Positions 35,401 through 46,695 of a stretch of DNA of 64,000 nucleotides are shown here, in pieces (the first letter of the stretch is position 1; every line of letters begins with the position of its first letter). Source of the DNA: Heligmosomoides polygyrus polygyrus (taxonomy: Eukaryota; Nematoda; Chromadorea; Rhabditida; Heligmosomidae); contig OX377202.1 in assembly GCA_947396885.1 (NCBI GenBank), positions 78,092,643 to 78,156,642 on the forward strand, in the 5' to 3' direction. Both the position numbers and the translations under genes were made by a program. The notes beneath the pieces were generated by a model, which searched no databases, was not told the DNA's origin, and was given only the letters and a program-made list of their open reading frames with translations.

Positions 35401-36650
35401 CATCTCAGACTGATAGCCATTAGCACTGTGTTCTTGTCACTTGTTCTAACCCCATTGCAGAACTAGCTTCCGTCATTGCCAAGAGTTATACTCGCACGGG
35501 TCCCGAAGCGAAATACTCTGAGGTACCGTAGGGTGCTCAGAGGTCGAAACCGTGCCCGAATTCATTTATCACCACCATTGTCACTGCGCAGTTGCGTCAC
35601 TTAACTATATCGCTCTTCATATCGTCTGCTCATCAGGTGCCTATGTTATTTCAGGTGCATTAGTTATATTGCCTGCTTCATCGACGTTTCTCATCGTAGT
35701 TTTTCTCTTGTCTCTTGTTTCTCGATCTTCATTGTCTCACCCCATTGTCATCTGATGTCATTCCACTCTCGTTTCCCTATTTATATCCCCTCGTTTGCTT
35801 TTTTGTTTCTTTCTACTCGCACGCAGCGAGCCAATTCTATGTGTGTTCAATTCGTTCCGCAGTTGCCGCACAATCCTCGTTTTTCGTTGCGTTCTACCTA
35901 AATCACATTTTACTACGCTTGATACGCAACTACATTTCACTATGTGCCTGTGCTTTTGACTCTCCACACAACTTCTCTCTACATCCTTTAATTAGGCATT
36001 GATTAGGCGATTCACCTGCTAGCGTATCTTCGACTATTTCACTGTATGAAAGTACAACCTACCGTATTCGACACTGCGAAATGCGCTAAACCAATCCCAG
36101 TCTTCTGTTAGTCACTCTTTCAGTAGCAGTAGTTGCGACCCTACAGTCCACTCCTTTTCCGTAGTTTAGCTATTTCTTTTCCTTTTAAGCTCATTGCTGT
36201 TTAGTTCACAATTCGTCCTTACGTACTACTTGTTCACTTATCGTCAGCAATTTGCTTCAATGTTTTTTCCGCACATTTTCGTCTATCACATTACCATTTC
36301 AGGTAATCGTGAAGGCCCAACCAGCCAACAGCTTTAAAAATTAAGCGACTATCGAACATTCCAAATCCTTCGACGTTTCCGAAGAAACCCAGGATTGCAG
36401 GTGCAACGACGGTAAAAAACGATTCGCTGCTACAGAGTTCAAACCGTCAGTCGACGTCGAAGCCATCTGGCAACCGACTCAGACTTCAGGGTGCACTCTT
36501 GAGGAGGGGATTGTAACGCAGCTGCTTGGTCTTCTGCAGAGCAACCCTTACTTCCACAGGTTCATCTTTGTTTCCCCAATTGGCATCTGAGCTTAGTCAG
36601 GTGTGTACGCGCGTAGAGGAGCCAATGGTAGAGATGCCGCTGACGGTAGA
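35400..36650. other. Region between Pao integrase and gag-like frame
   Basis: No recognisable protein. 35550-36000 has open, hydrophobic frames that could be an env-like relic or chance. A possible LTR start (TGTAACGCAGC) lies at 36509. Confidence 0.35.
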
Positions 36651-36658
36651 CGATTCGG

Positions 36659-37930
36659 TTGCGCTTCGCAAACCTGCAGCTTCTGAGCGCAGTTAGCTCT
36701 TCTAAAGGCAAAAATCGATCAGTACCGCACGATCACGCAGAGGACTTTGAGCAGCAACTTGCGTCGGTGCCGATAGGGGATCGTCCCTTGTTAGCGCTTG
36801 TGCAAAAGCTCATCATTTCGCTTAATCTAGATATCTATATCTATCTATCTATATATATACATATATACATATATATATCTTCGATAATGCGCACTTGGAT
36901 GTGCACGGCTCTGTTCAAGTTGATGCGTATTTGAGGTTGGCTTTGTATAGGAACCTCCGCAGTCTTGCCACCAGAGAATTCTTCATGCCACCAGGGAATT
37001 CTATCTCCCCCATTGGACGCAGCTGGAGCAAAGTAGACCAGTCGTCACGCATAGTCTCAAGGATATAAAAGATCAACCCAGACTTTGCAAGATCTCGTAG
37101 CACAAATAGCTAAAGTGCCGCAGTTGCGATCAGGTGCCGCATTATTCGAAAACATTATGTCCATTCAAGCGTTAGTACATAACATCTCTGCACGCCAGTT
37201 AAACATACTCATTCAGATTTTTCCAAAAAGCTCTCTTAAGGGACCTGGACCGCGCTTCACGGATATGCTTGCGAAGTGCGAGATCCAGTTTTCAGATATC
37301 CTCGACGCCCTCACGTTCGCAACTGCGATTCTTGCCGAAACTCATAAGCTTCTCGATCAGCTATCGCAGCGACATTTCCAGCAGTTGCTGCAGGAAAAAG
37401 AACAAGCAGCCTTCGCGTTTGCAAGGGTATCCACTCCTTAACTTGCTTCAACGGAGGAGCCGGAACAGGACAATGCACAGTCGCAGCCACAAGAGGCTGA
37501 CACAGAGGCGCAGCCCCAAGATGCGCCCCAACCGGTTGCGTTGCAGGAATTCTTCAACTACTCTCCGTCACCTGAGCCACATCAAGAACCAGCTCAGCAG
37601 CCGCAGCGGCAACAGGAAGTCCTTCAGCCTGAGCAGCAGCCGCCAGCTTTACGGACTACGAAATACAAAAGCGTAGGGTTACCCATCCTAGCGACTTCGC
37701 GCCGCCGTGTTGCCAATATCCGGTCCACTTAGAGCCTCGCTATAGATCATCACGTCAGCGGGTTCCAAAACCCTTTTGCAACCACATGTACTTCTCACCG
37801 GAGTACCAGGAAGCCCTATCAGGATTACAATCCACCTATTAGGGGACGCTGCTTTAAATGTGGCGGTGACCACGTCGAAGGAAGGGATTGCCCAGATGAG
37901 TATAAATGTCGCACATCACAGCAAGAAGTA
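36659..37930 (+). pseudogene. Second retroelement gag-like region
   Basis: The frame 37085-37441 is a helical, Gln/Leu-rich segment. It is followed by a Gln/Pro-rich stretch (37541-37732) and, at about 37849-37890, RCFKCGGDHVEGRDCPD, a knuckle-like CX2CX3HX5C. Helical capsid region, Gln/Pro linker, then knuckle is the order of an LTR-element gag. It could be an element downstream of the Pao copy or a displaced part of it. No protease or RT follows. Confidence 0.5.
36829..36881. repeat. TATC/TA microsatellite
   Basis: ATCTATATCTATCTATC followed by alternating ATATATACAT. Simple repeat. Confidence 0.85.
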
Positions 37931-38109
37931 GCAGACAGCATTCTGCAAATACAACAAGCTTGTGATTGCAGATTCACTAGATCACGAGCTCTACGAACGC
38001 TTGGTTACAGCTAGCAGAGGGCCACGACATCCGTGTCAAGCGCAAGATCCCCAAGATACATCGGATCCATCTACGACAGAGTCGCCTCACGCCACTGGTA
38101 GGTTTAAAA

Positions 38110-39559
38110 CTTACCGCATGCAGGTATATTCCTTCTAACTTTTCCTATCTTGTTAGCTTTTTTAATAGTATTTTCTTTTGCTCTTTGGTAGTGTAGTTAG
38201 CACTCTGTTTTCTTGTCTTACTTCTCGTTCAGAATTCAGTGCAGACTGGCAGTTGCCCGCAGATGCGAACACTGCAACATGCACCTGGGGAAGCGCTGGG
38301 AGAACGCTTAATTCTTCTTTTGCATTTTCCGTGGGTTGCTCTTTACATACTCCCTTGTGCACTAACTTACTCGGCTTGCTCTTCCGTATATACGTCGTGA
38401 AATGAAATTTCCCTCTCGCAACAAAATTGTACCATCGTAGAGCAGTAAAATGGCGCTTGTAGGTACAAAATACCTAGGCCCCTGTCTCTTTCTTCACGAA
38501 GTCAAGCCAACAACATTGAGCAGTTCCACCAACGTCAACCCCGACCAGAGGCCGGCAGCAAGTCACTTCGTCTACAATCCATTCGCAGTATCGATTTATT
38601 TTTCGGTTATATATCTCATCCGTCGCTTTCTGCTGCACACAGAAGCTGCATAGTTGTTCTCACATTTACTCTGTATTGCTTAACTCGAAGGTTTCCTCAC
38701 ATCATCACGACATAATCACCCCTTTGGGCCTCTGCCGGGTAAGAAGTCCTTCGGACGCGCAGAATCGATATCAAAAAGGACTTTTAGGCTCTCTCAAGTA
38801 GGCGCCACGTCGATTAACTCTGTCTGTACTTTTGGGGCTAGGTAAGAGATGCAATCCTCTGAACGTTGCGTACGTCTGGTTCTCCTTCGGCGCATTCAGT
38901 GTGGTGCCTTCGACTCGAAATCTTCGGCGGCACCAGTGTTGTGCCTTCGCCTGCGCACCTGAGTATCCGCGCGCCGGGCGAAGTCTGCACCGCGCCATCG
39001 CGGCAGTTAGTCAGTCTTGTCTCGATCGTCCTTCGGGTCGGCCGTCTCTGCTCCCGGCATTGCCCGCCGGTTGAGTCTTCACCCTCTCCATTATTGTCCC
39101 GGTTCTACCATCTGGTGGATCTGCCAGATGTGTGCCGCAGTTACGAGGATCCTCACTCTGCGCAGTGTCGCCTGAGGGATAACGCAGGAACAAGCCAGCT
39201 GGCCACAGGTAAACGCAGGAAGCACTGCTCCTTCTGCGCAGGCCCAAGCATGGAGCACCTGTACTCCTCGCGATGAACAGGTTCCCGTAATGACTCGTAG
39301 CGTGGAGAGGTTCATGACTCGTAGGATTTCTATGTTTCTTCTATCATTTAAAGCATGTTTTATTGGTAAACCCTATGTGATGATACGTGTCTTGTCGTGT
39401 AGCAAGAAATGGCGCAGAGGCACAAATGGAAAAGGGGTGTGAGGATATGCGTCGGTCGTCGGGTTGGCTGTTTATGCTTCAGGCAGAAGTATGTGCGCAG
39501 TGTCGAAGGTGATTGCAGGAGGTCATGTAGCGGATCCGATGGGACTAAAGCCCATCTTA
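38110..39559. other. No gene recognised
   Basis: A few open frames at 38830-39280 are C/R-rich and unassigned. Upstream of the LINE I see nothing like its 5' UTR. Confidence 0.4.
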
Positions 39560-39581
39560 GGTTTAATTACCCAAGTTTGAG
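39560..39581 (+). other. Exact SL1 spliced-leader sequence at the 5' end of a LINE
   Basis: The 22 nt from GGTTTAATTACC to CAAGTTTGAG match the conserved nematode SL1 leader without mismatch. It is not an SL RNA gene: GTAAA, which follows SL1 in SL RNA genes, is absent, and the next bases are AAAAAACGC. Instead it heads a 263-nt leader to the LINE ORF1 at 39845, in the same orientation. This is what reverse transcription of a trans-spliced LINE mRNA would leave. Confidence 0.85.
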
Positions 39582-39844
39582 AAAAAACGCAATAACTTTA
39601 CTTCTTGATCGTGCGGTGGTCTTGAGCGGTGGTGTTTGGTTTCTCTCCTATAACCAAACTACCATATCAACGTATCTTCGCAGTTCGTCTGCTTCGCGAT
39701 CGTGTCTTACTACAACTATCGACTTCTTCGACGAGTCTCCTTGTGGCGAGAACTAATTATACAACCTAATCGCCACCTTCAGAGGTATATTTTTTCTTCT
39801 CAGTTCTGCGGTCAGATTGACGTGTTGTTCTTCTTCATTCATCC

Positions 39845-40408
39845 ATGCCGTCGGCTCGTGCGTCCACTGTTCCGGTGAGGAGAGTCACGCGATCCTCCAC
39901 AAAAACGAATGGCAAGAACGAGGGATCAGCAGCCGACCGCTTGCACGATATGGCAACGAAGGATGACTTGCCACCGTACATCGCGCTAGTTTTCGAACTT
40001 CTAAATGAGACCCGGAACGAAATGAAGGAGTTGATCAAGACAAACAGCGATTTACTCGCGGAGATACGTCACCTCAAAGAAGAAAATTCGCTGCTCAAGC
40101 AACAGTTGAACAATTCCGTTGCTCCCAACGTAAATGGTGCACCTAGATATGCTTCTGGAGCGTTTCATGCATCGGAATCTGAGTCTGAAATGAAAAGATC
40201 AATTGTTTTGTCGAACCTCCCTGAGTCTTCTGATAATAGAGCATCTGTGAGGATTTCTCATGACGTGTCATGTGTCAGGCAACTTCTTGACTATTTAGAT
40301 ATTGAGTGCTTTCCTACCGCAGTTTATCGGATGGGTAAACCTGATCAGTATCTCCGCAACTTATTAAAGTTGTGCTCCCTGCATCTAAATTTCAAAGAGA
40401 GGCGGTAA
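39845..40408 (+). pseudogene. LINE ORF1 protein, frameshifted
   Basis: This 187-codon frame starts MPSARASTVPVRR, has a basic N-terminus, a coiled-coil segment (FELLNETRNEMKELI, EIRHLKEENSLLKQQL, about residues 50-95), then RSIVLSNLPESSDN, typical of nematode CR1 ORF1 proteins that bind RNA. Near 40370 the frame shifts; the following frame (40372-40641) continues with RPSLSREERDRKRGERLTR. A single frameshift would account for the break. Confidence 0.75.
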
Positions 40409-40639
40409 GGCGGGCTCCTCGCCTGCGGTTCTTCCCTCTGTGTAAGGGTATCTATCTACGCCCTTCCTTATCAAGGGAGGAGAGGGATCGCAAGCGTGGG
40501 GAACGTCTTACCAGGATGGGTCAGACTAACGTTTCCAGTCACGCTGTACCGGCGGGGAGGGAATCGCAGTCTGAAGCCCATCAACTTGACCTTACCCAGG
40601 ACACGCTACAGTCAGAGCTCAACAGTTCCCTGGGAAACT

Positions 40640-41727
40640 GATGAGTTCTCCAAGGACTGCACGTATCCCGATCTTGTGTCTTCTTTTAAATATTAGGTCA
40701 GTTGTCAAAAATTGCAATTCTTTGGTTTTCAGCCTTTGTCAAAATAGCTATGATATTGTAGTTTTAACTGAAACTTAGCTTACACCTATTAATGATTTAG
40801 GCCCTTTCCTAGGTATAGCCAATAGCAAATACGTTGGCATTAGGTGCGATAGGCTTGAAAAAATGTGGTGGTGTCATGTTACTCGTAAAGAGTTCCTTCT
40901 CCTACGAAGTAGTTTTTTGTGAATCTGACAATGAGGCATATGAAATTTTAATCTGTGATATCGAAATAGATACACAACCTTGCCGTTTCATTGTCTTCTA
41001 CAGAGCTCCGAGTTGTAACACAAGTTCATCCGTCAACCTTGTTAAGGTCATAAGCGACTTTTGCATTTTTAGTGGTCCATGTGTCCTTTTAAGAGACTTC
41101 AACCTTCCTGACCTGTCTTAGACTAACCCTGGAGTAAGCTTCAAATTATTTCAAGATCTCTTCGATATCCATGGCTTCCAGCAAGCAGTGCATAAACCTA
41201 CTAGAAGAAACTCTATGCCTGATCTCGTGCTATGTAACTCCCCAAAATTGGTACATGATGTAGCCGTGGGTGCCCCACTGGGAAATAGTGACCACGCTGC
41301 AATTAGTTTTAAAATTATTTGTAGCAGAGATCAACGGACCGTTAGTTCGACATGGATAAGAGATTTCAAAAAGGCTGATAATACCAAAATTAGAGAACAC
41401 CTAACTAACATTGACTGGGTTGGCACATTTGGCGCTTTAAATGATGTCGAAGAAATGTATGAAACTCTGCTTTTTATCCTACATTATGTTATAGATTTAT
41501 ATGTGCCAAGGAGGTTAGTTGATCCAAATCGCCAGATCGTTCCAGATTACCTTGCTAGAATGAAGCGTCGTCAAACTACTTTATGGAACAAGGCTGCTCA
41601 TTCCGCCCTGAATGAAGATTGGGCTGAGTATCTATTTTTCAGCAGAAAATTTGACAAAGCCCTTTTACGGTACAATCTTTATACTGAAAAGAAATCCATT
41701 TTCTCAAAGGATAAGTCAGCTTTCTAG
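40640..41727 (+). pseudogene. LINE ORF2 endonuclease part
   Basis: Joined across frames: IVVLTET (about 40760), GGVMLLVKSSFSYEV, FIVFYRAPSC, VLLRDFNLPDLS (GDFN-type motif with Arg in place of Gly), PDLVLCN and SDHAAISF. These are the successive motifs of an EEP endonuclease. Stops at about 40775 and 41119 and a frameshift near 40855 break it. Confidence 0.75.
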
Positions 41728-41989
41728 GTATATTGCCTCTCGTACAGAAAATGATAACTTTATTCCAAATCTAAGGAATGAAGAGGGTGTTTCTATTTCC
41801 TCAGCTCGTGGTAAAGCTAACCTTCTTGCAAAGGAGTTTCAGAAGGTCTTTAACCAATCTGCTTGCAGTAGTTCCGCATTTTCGCCTCCCAGGACAATGC
41901 ATTAACTAGTTTCCCCCAAATGGGGCTACGCTGTGGTTTCATAAAGAGGAGATTTTCGACATATTAATTAAATGGCCTAAGTCTTTTTC

Positions 41990-43255
41990 AACGTCCCCGG
42001 ATCATCTACCATTAACGTTTATCAAACAAGTGGCGGATTGTAGTGCTTATTCATTAGAACTAATTTTCAATTCGAGCTACATGAGAGCTGAGGTTCCTAC
42101 AAGGTGGAAACATGCCTTTATTACGCCAATCCGCAAAAAGCCACTATTCAATCAACCGGGTAATTACCGACCTGTCAGTATAACCTCTCTATTCGTTAGA
42201 GCTTTTGAAAAGATTGTAAAGAAACACATGCTGGATCATACTGATGAGCATAACATCATCTCTAAGGACCAGTTTGGTTTCCTGAAACAACTCGGTGGAA
42301 ACAGCTGTTCTTTCTGCTCTAAGCGAGTGGACTAAATCTATGGACCGTAGAAAACGCACAGATATTGTATTTTTTGACTTTTCAAAAGCCTTCGACAAGG
42401 TTCCTACAGAAAAATTATTGTACAAGATGGGAAGGGTAGGCATACATCCTATAATTGTAGACTGGATAAAGAGTTTTCTTACGGGCAGAACCTATCAAGT
42501 CAGAGTAGGAGGAGAGTATTCATCGGTTTATTCTGCCCCAGTGGTGTTCCACAGGGTGGAGTACTATCGCCTTTGCTTTTTCTTTTGTATAGTATGAGAT
42601 TCCTCATTCAGTTCAAAGGTTTGGAGTTTCCTGTAAAATGTACGCGGATGATATAAAGGTCTACAGAGAAGTCGACAATCAAGAAAGCTCCTGTGTCCAA
42701 GCGGCTATAAATTTTGTAGAGAATTGGGCAAGCACCTGGGAACTACCCCTTTCGGCTGAAAAATCGCATTGTCTCGTGATTCAATCTAAATCTCAAAGTC
42801 ACCGTCCAACATACACACTCAACGGGTCAATTTTGGAGCAACTTACAAGTGTACGAGATTTAGTGTTCTATTTCTCGAGTAACCTAAACTTTGAGCATCA
42901 TTATAAAGCACTTGTAAAGAAGGCTAACTACCGAATTTATAACTTGTTTAAGGTATTGATAACCAAAGATCAACCTTCTTTTGTGAGAGCCTACAAATCT
43001 TATGTAAGGCCCATTGTAGAATGTGGTGTCTCAGTTTTCAGTCCCTGTCAAAAGAAGGACATAAAACTCCTTGAAAGTGTTCAGAATAACTTTACCCGTA
43101 AGCTTTTTCTAAAGTGTTGTGGTCTAAATTACGACAATATTCCGAATGGGTCTAACAGGGCCAAAATGCTCGGGTTGTCTAGCCTTGAGACTAGACGAAA
43201 GCGAGCAGATTTAGTTATGCTGTTCAAAGTTCTGAAAGGATCTGCTTTTCATTGA
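41990..43255 (+). pseudogene. LINE ORF2 reverse transcriptase
   Basis: Motifs in order: WKHAFITPIRKKP, GNYRPVSITSLF, DQFGFL, then after a frameshift DIVFFDFSKAFDKVPTEKL, then after another break MYADDIKVYREVDNQ with intact YADD. The last frame (42638-43255, 205 codons) is long and runs to the thumb and C-terminal region (ETRRKRADLVMLFKVL). The GVPQGS-type motif is broken at about 42548. Confidence 0.82.
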
Positions 43256-43547
43256 CCCAATTGGATTTTTTGGCACCCCTTTGACAACTGACAGAAGAGG
43301 GCATCTCCGACTCTACCTGCCACTTCCAAGGTCAAAAGTAAGGTCAAGTTTCCTCATTCACAGGAGCATCAGAGAGCTCAACATCTTGCTTTCTGAGAAC
43401 GAGAACATTGTTAATATGTCTCAATCCTCTTTTAAACGTTTAATTGCACTAAGGTTTCCTTAGACTTATTTTTTAGGTTTGTTATATGTTATTGTTAGAA
43501 TCTTACCGCATGTGATTGTTATCCGTGCCTTGTAATAAATAAATAAA

Positions 43548-43862
43548 GAATAAGGATAAAGGATAAAGGACGGCGTTACTCAATCCCTTCTGGGATGCGC
43601 AAGCGCATTCTACTTCTACGGGATGTCGTGGAGGCGATATGAATGCGTATTTGGCCATACAATGATTGCGGTGGCCAGCCGATGAACAAGTCAGCGCTTT
43701 ATCCTTCCCAGACAAGTCTGGCACCAATTCACCGACCCCGGAGGGATGGAAGGCTTGGTTGGCCTGGGCGGGAAATCCGAACCAGGAACCTGGTATCGGG
43801 TGCACGCGACAGTCGCGCCTCCTCCGACTGCGCTACACGCGCCCGCTGCGCTACACGCGCCC
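43548..43862 (-). mobile_element. tRNA-derived SINE, copy A
   Basis: On the minus strand it starts GGCGCGTGTAGCGCAG, with A-box TAGCGCAGTCGG (exact consensus) and a B-box-like GGTTCGGATTTC. The body includes CCAGACTTGTCTGGGAAGGA and CCGTAGAAGTAGAATGCG, and it ends in a CCTTTATCCTTTATCC microsatellite tail. A 16-nt GCGTGTAGCGCAG-type segment is duplicated at the head. AATAAATAAATAA-type sequence lies on both sides, so it appears to have inserted in the tail of the LINE ending at 43552. Confidence 0.8.
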
Positions 43863-43889
43863 TTAAATAAATAAATAAAATAAATAAAT

Positions 43890-44280
43890 CTTGGGATCCG
43901 ACACCGTAGTGTAGTTGTGGCAGCAGGGCCACGTGTTCATCTAGTTCTAGTCCCGCATAGTGGCAGGCATAAGGGCATAAAGTAGAGCGGGTAATTCCGC
44001 TGGTTCTGGTCATCTAACGTGGCCCGCGGAAATGAACCCCATCTGTCAGTGTATAACCGCCGATGTCGGGGTCAGAGCGCGGCCACGACAGTTGTCGTGA
44101 TGGACGCCGTCACACGAGATCTTCAGAGGCCCAACCCCTGTACCTATGTTGCTAACGTTCTGTTCGCTTTGCGAAGATAAATATGCTTGAATATTATGGA
44201 GAAATAATAGTAAAAGCAAACTCTAATGGTTCGTTTCGCCAAAAAGGGAACTCGAGTGACAAGTATAAGCTTGTTGTGAC
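43890..44280. other. Unassigned repeat-like sequence
   Basis: G+C-moderate sequence without frames of note. I see no TIRs. Confidence 0.3.
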
Positions 44281-44690
44281 CGCCGAGAGCGGTTTGTATT
44301 TAAATTGGACGGGGAGAAGACCGAGAATCTAACGACGGACGTGAACGAGTCCAGTTCCATCAAGGTGAAGCAACAAGCTTCCAGACACTTCGGTTTGTAA
44401 GTATTTGTGATCAGCAATAGCATCCGATCTGGTGGTTGAAGTGAACTCACGTGTGAGTGCAGCATGGTCTAAATGGCGCTCGGTGACAGGTTACTGTGCA
44501 ATAGGATGATGACAGAGCACATAAACTCAAAAATCTATGAAACCGTTAGCGCGCCGGTACGGTGTCGAGTTTTAGCTTGCGACGAAGGAAGTTGAAACGC
44601 GCTTCATTTTCATGGAGACGGAGATGCTGCGCTGGACGGCTGGAGTCATGCGCCTGATCCGCATTGAAATGATTTGAATCGGCAGAAGTT
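44281..44690 (+). mobile_element. LINE RT fragment (RTE-like), copy 1
   Basis: Heavily decayed. In changing frames it matches the stretch at about 45460-45800: EVNSRVSAAWSKWRSVTG (about 44440-44490) and the region before the C-terminal domain. It lies upstream of a fragment that contains the earlier part of the same ORF, so it is a separate insertion or duplication. Confidence 0.6.
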
Positions 44691-44859
44691 CAAGTTCGCC
44701 AATAGCGATGCGCAAGATGCGCGAAGCTTGCTTGGTAAGCACACGTTCTGGGGAAACACAGCTTCCGTAAGATAGGGCTTAGGTGGCGATGTCCGTTTCT
44801 CCACGTGGTGCCAGTAGAAACTGTTCACTTCTGGGAGCTGAGCTAAACACTGAAATTCG

Positions 44860-45870
44860 AGTACAGCGACAGGGCCTTGTAGCTTTATTACCGTCCAGTT
44901 CGCTTGCTCTCGCACAGCATGAAAATATTCGAGCGAAATGTAGATGGACGTATTCGCGATATCGTTCGGCTTTCCGCCAATCAATGTGGCTTCATTGCGG
45001 GCTATGGCACCATCGATGGCATACATGCTGCTCGTCTTCTGGCAGAGACATCGCGAAAAGCAGAAACCCCTGCACCTTGTTTTTCTCGATTTAGAGAAAG
45101 CATTTGATCGTGTACCGCGTGAGGTCATATGGTACGCTTTACGACAGCACGACGTGAGGTGTTCCCGAAGATCTTATTGAGTTGGTGCATGGTGCGCACA
45201 CTTTACTTTTCCCAAAGAGAGTGCGAGCGCCATCCGGCACATCGGCGGAGTTTCCTATTTCCTTCGGTGTTCACCAAAGCTCTGCGCATTCCCCGCTCCT
45301 TTCCATTATCGTAGTGGCCTCCATTTCGAGAAGCCTACCCATGGACGCTGCTGTATGCAGATGACGTAATTCTTGCAAGCGAAGAGAAGACCGAACTCGA
45401 GCGACAAGCGCAAACTCGGTGCGAGTGCTGCGATGTTTGGGTTCAAGCTAAACGTAAAAAAAAATCCGAGTACTTGACGACAGACGAAAACGAAGTCGGG
45501 TCCATTGAGATTAGTGGCACTGCGCTCGTACGGACGACAAACTTCAAGTACCTTGGATCTGCAATTGCGTCTGATGGTAATCCGACGTTCGAGGTGAACT
45601 CGCGCGTGAGCGCAGCGTGGTCCAAATGGCGCTCGATGACAGGCGTTTTATGCGACAGGAAGATACCGGAACGTCTTAAATCGAAGGCTTGCAGAACTGA
45701 CCGACCGATAGCGATGTATGGAGCTGAGCGCTGACCTGCAACTAAGGCGGTTGTGACTCGCCTCAGCATAATGGAAGCAAAAGTGCTGCGCTGGACGGCT
45801 GATGTTAGGCCGGCGGCAGAGTCTTGCGGGTGCCGCGGATCCGCTACGACAGTGGCGGGTGGTGCGGCGC
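44860..45870 (+). mobile_element. LINE RT fragment (RTE-like), copy 2
   Basis: Readable in shifting frames: RDIVRLSANQCGFIAGYGTI, PLHLVFLDLEKAFDRVPREV (RT motif with catalytic Asp), FPISFGVHQSSA (variant of VHQGSA), a degraded YADD region near 45357 (TLLYADDVI once frameshifted), then NFKYLGSAIASDGNPTFEV and SRVSAAWSKWRSMTGVLCDR. This family is distinct from the RTE copy at 8651-11191 and from the CR1 copy. Frameshifts every 50-100 codons. Confidence 0.75.
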
Positions 45871-46400
45871 CACGAGGGTTACTGTACGCAATACTGCGTC
45901 CTTTTGCTGGCAGTTGCGACCTCCAAGAATGTCAGAGATGTAGTAACATTTTGTTTTGTGAAGAAGCGTTTTTTTAAGCCAAGTTAGGAGTTCTTGAATG
46001 TACGCCCCGAAATCTAGTAGAACACTCCTCACAACTCCACAGTTCTCTACCGTTTTGCGCTTGCCCTCACTTTTGTCATTCTACCTCCATTAAAAGTTCC
46101 TCGGTTGATAAGCATCTCGACGATAATGTGGTAGTCCTAGTGATGACAGCATTCTCTCTGCCTTGTTGAGTCCGGGAGGTCTGTCCGATAGCTCATACTA
46201 AAAAGAACGGTCTGCTTTGTTGTTATATTTCTGTGCAAGGGTTTTCCCTAAACTTCAGACGGCTAACTTGTGGCTGGAAGGCCACGAAGCTTTTCGGTGC
46301 AATTATATTACCTAATATCGTGCTAAGGTTTTTTTTGCGTTACGTTTTAAGTGCAGGATTCCGATTGCGGATTACGGCTCCATTTGTCGACAACAACGGT
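45871..46400. other. No gene recognised
   Basis: No recognisable frame or repeat apart from the junctions with neighbouring elements. Confidence 0.35.
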
Positions 46401-46472
46401 GATTATACTGATCAGTATGAATACCCAAGTGATGTAGCTGACGAACCAAGATTAGTACAGATCCTTTATTCC

Positions 46473-46504
46473 GGCTAACGTTTCGGCGTAACTTCTTCAG
46501 AGCC
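46473..46504 (-). ncRNA. Hammerhead-ribozyme-like motif, PLE 3' region (copy 2)
   Basis: Minus strand: GGCT, CTGAAGA, AGTTACGCC, GAAAC, GTT, AGCC. GGCT and AGCC can pair as stem I. Stem II is shortened compared with the other copies. It lies about 190 bp downstream of the endonuclease stop. Confidence 0.4.
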
Positions 46505-46695
46505 TGGAAGAGTCAAGTTGAGTTTGAAAAACCATCCGTCCAAGAGCCATTTCAAACCACAGCGGTGAATCAGAAGTTGGTAGGAGAGGGAGACGAAACA
46601 CGAGGAGGTAACACAAACAGTCCAGTGCAGATGGGCGAACGGTTCCCCTTTTAAGGCGACACATGAGGAGATGAGGTCACCTTCGGTTCACCCTC

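Larger units (their letters stand above)
29511..36508 (+). mobile_element. BEL/Pao LTR retrotransposon, decayed, with nested PLE
   Basis: In order on the plus strand: gag region, CCHC zinc knuckle (about 30256), aspartic protease (about 30910), reverse transcriptase (31449-32100), a linker with NPADCATRG (about 32845), then, after a nested Penelope-like insertion (about 33230-34018), the integrase (34019-35400). This order and motifs such as PHLAIYKESSSTTKLRVVF and FKRTPFGVNASPL are those of nematode BEL/Pao elements. Many stops and frameshifts. At 36509 GGGGATTGTAACGCAGCTGC may be the start of a 3' LTR, since BEL LTRs often begin TGTAAC, but I could not find its 5' partner. The end is therefore uncertain. 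Confidence 0.8.
39560..43552 (+). mobile_element. CR1-type LINE, near full length, SL1-headed, decayed
   Basis: Order: SL1, 5' UTR, ORF1 (39845), endonuclease (from about 40640), reverse transcriptase (to about 43255), conserved tail protein to 43463, then a TGTAATAAATAAATAAAG 3' end. The short repeat tail instead of poly(A), and the ORF1 with coiled coil, fit the CR1/L2 group. Several stops and frameshifts interrupt ORF2, so this copy is inactive, but the RT YADD motif survives. Confidence 0.85.

Noticed and set aside
39560..39581. SL RNA gene
   Set aside because: The 22-nt leader is exact, but the donor GT and the downstream SL RNA body are absent.
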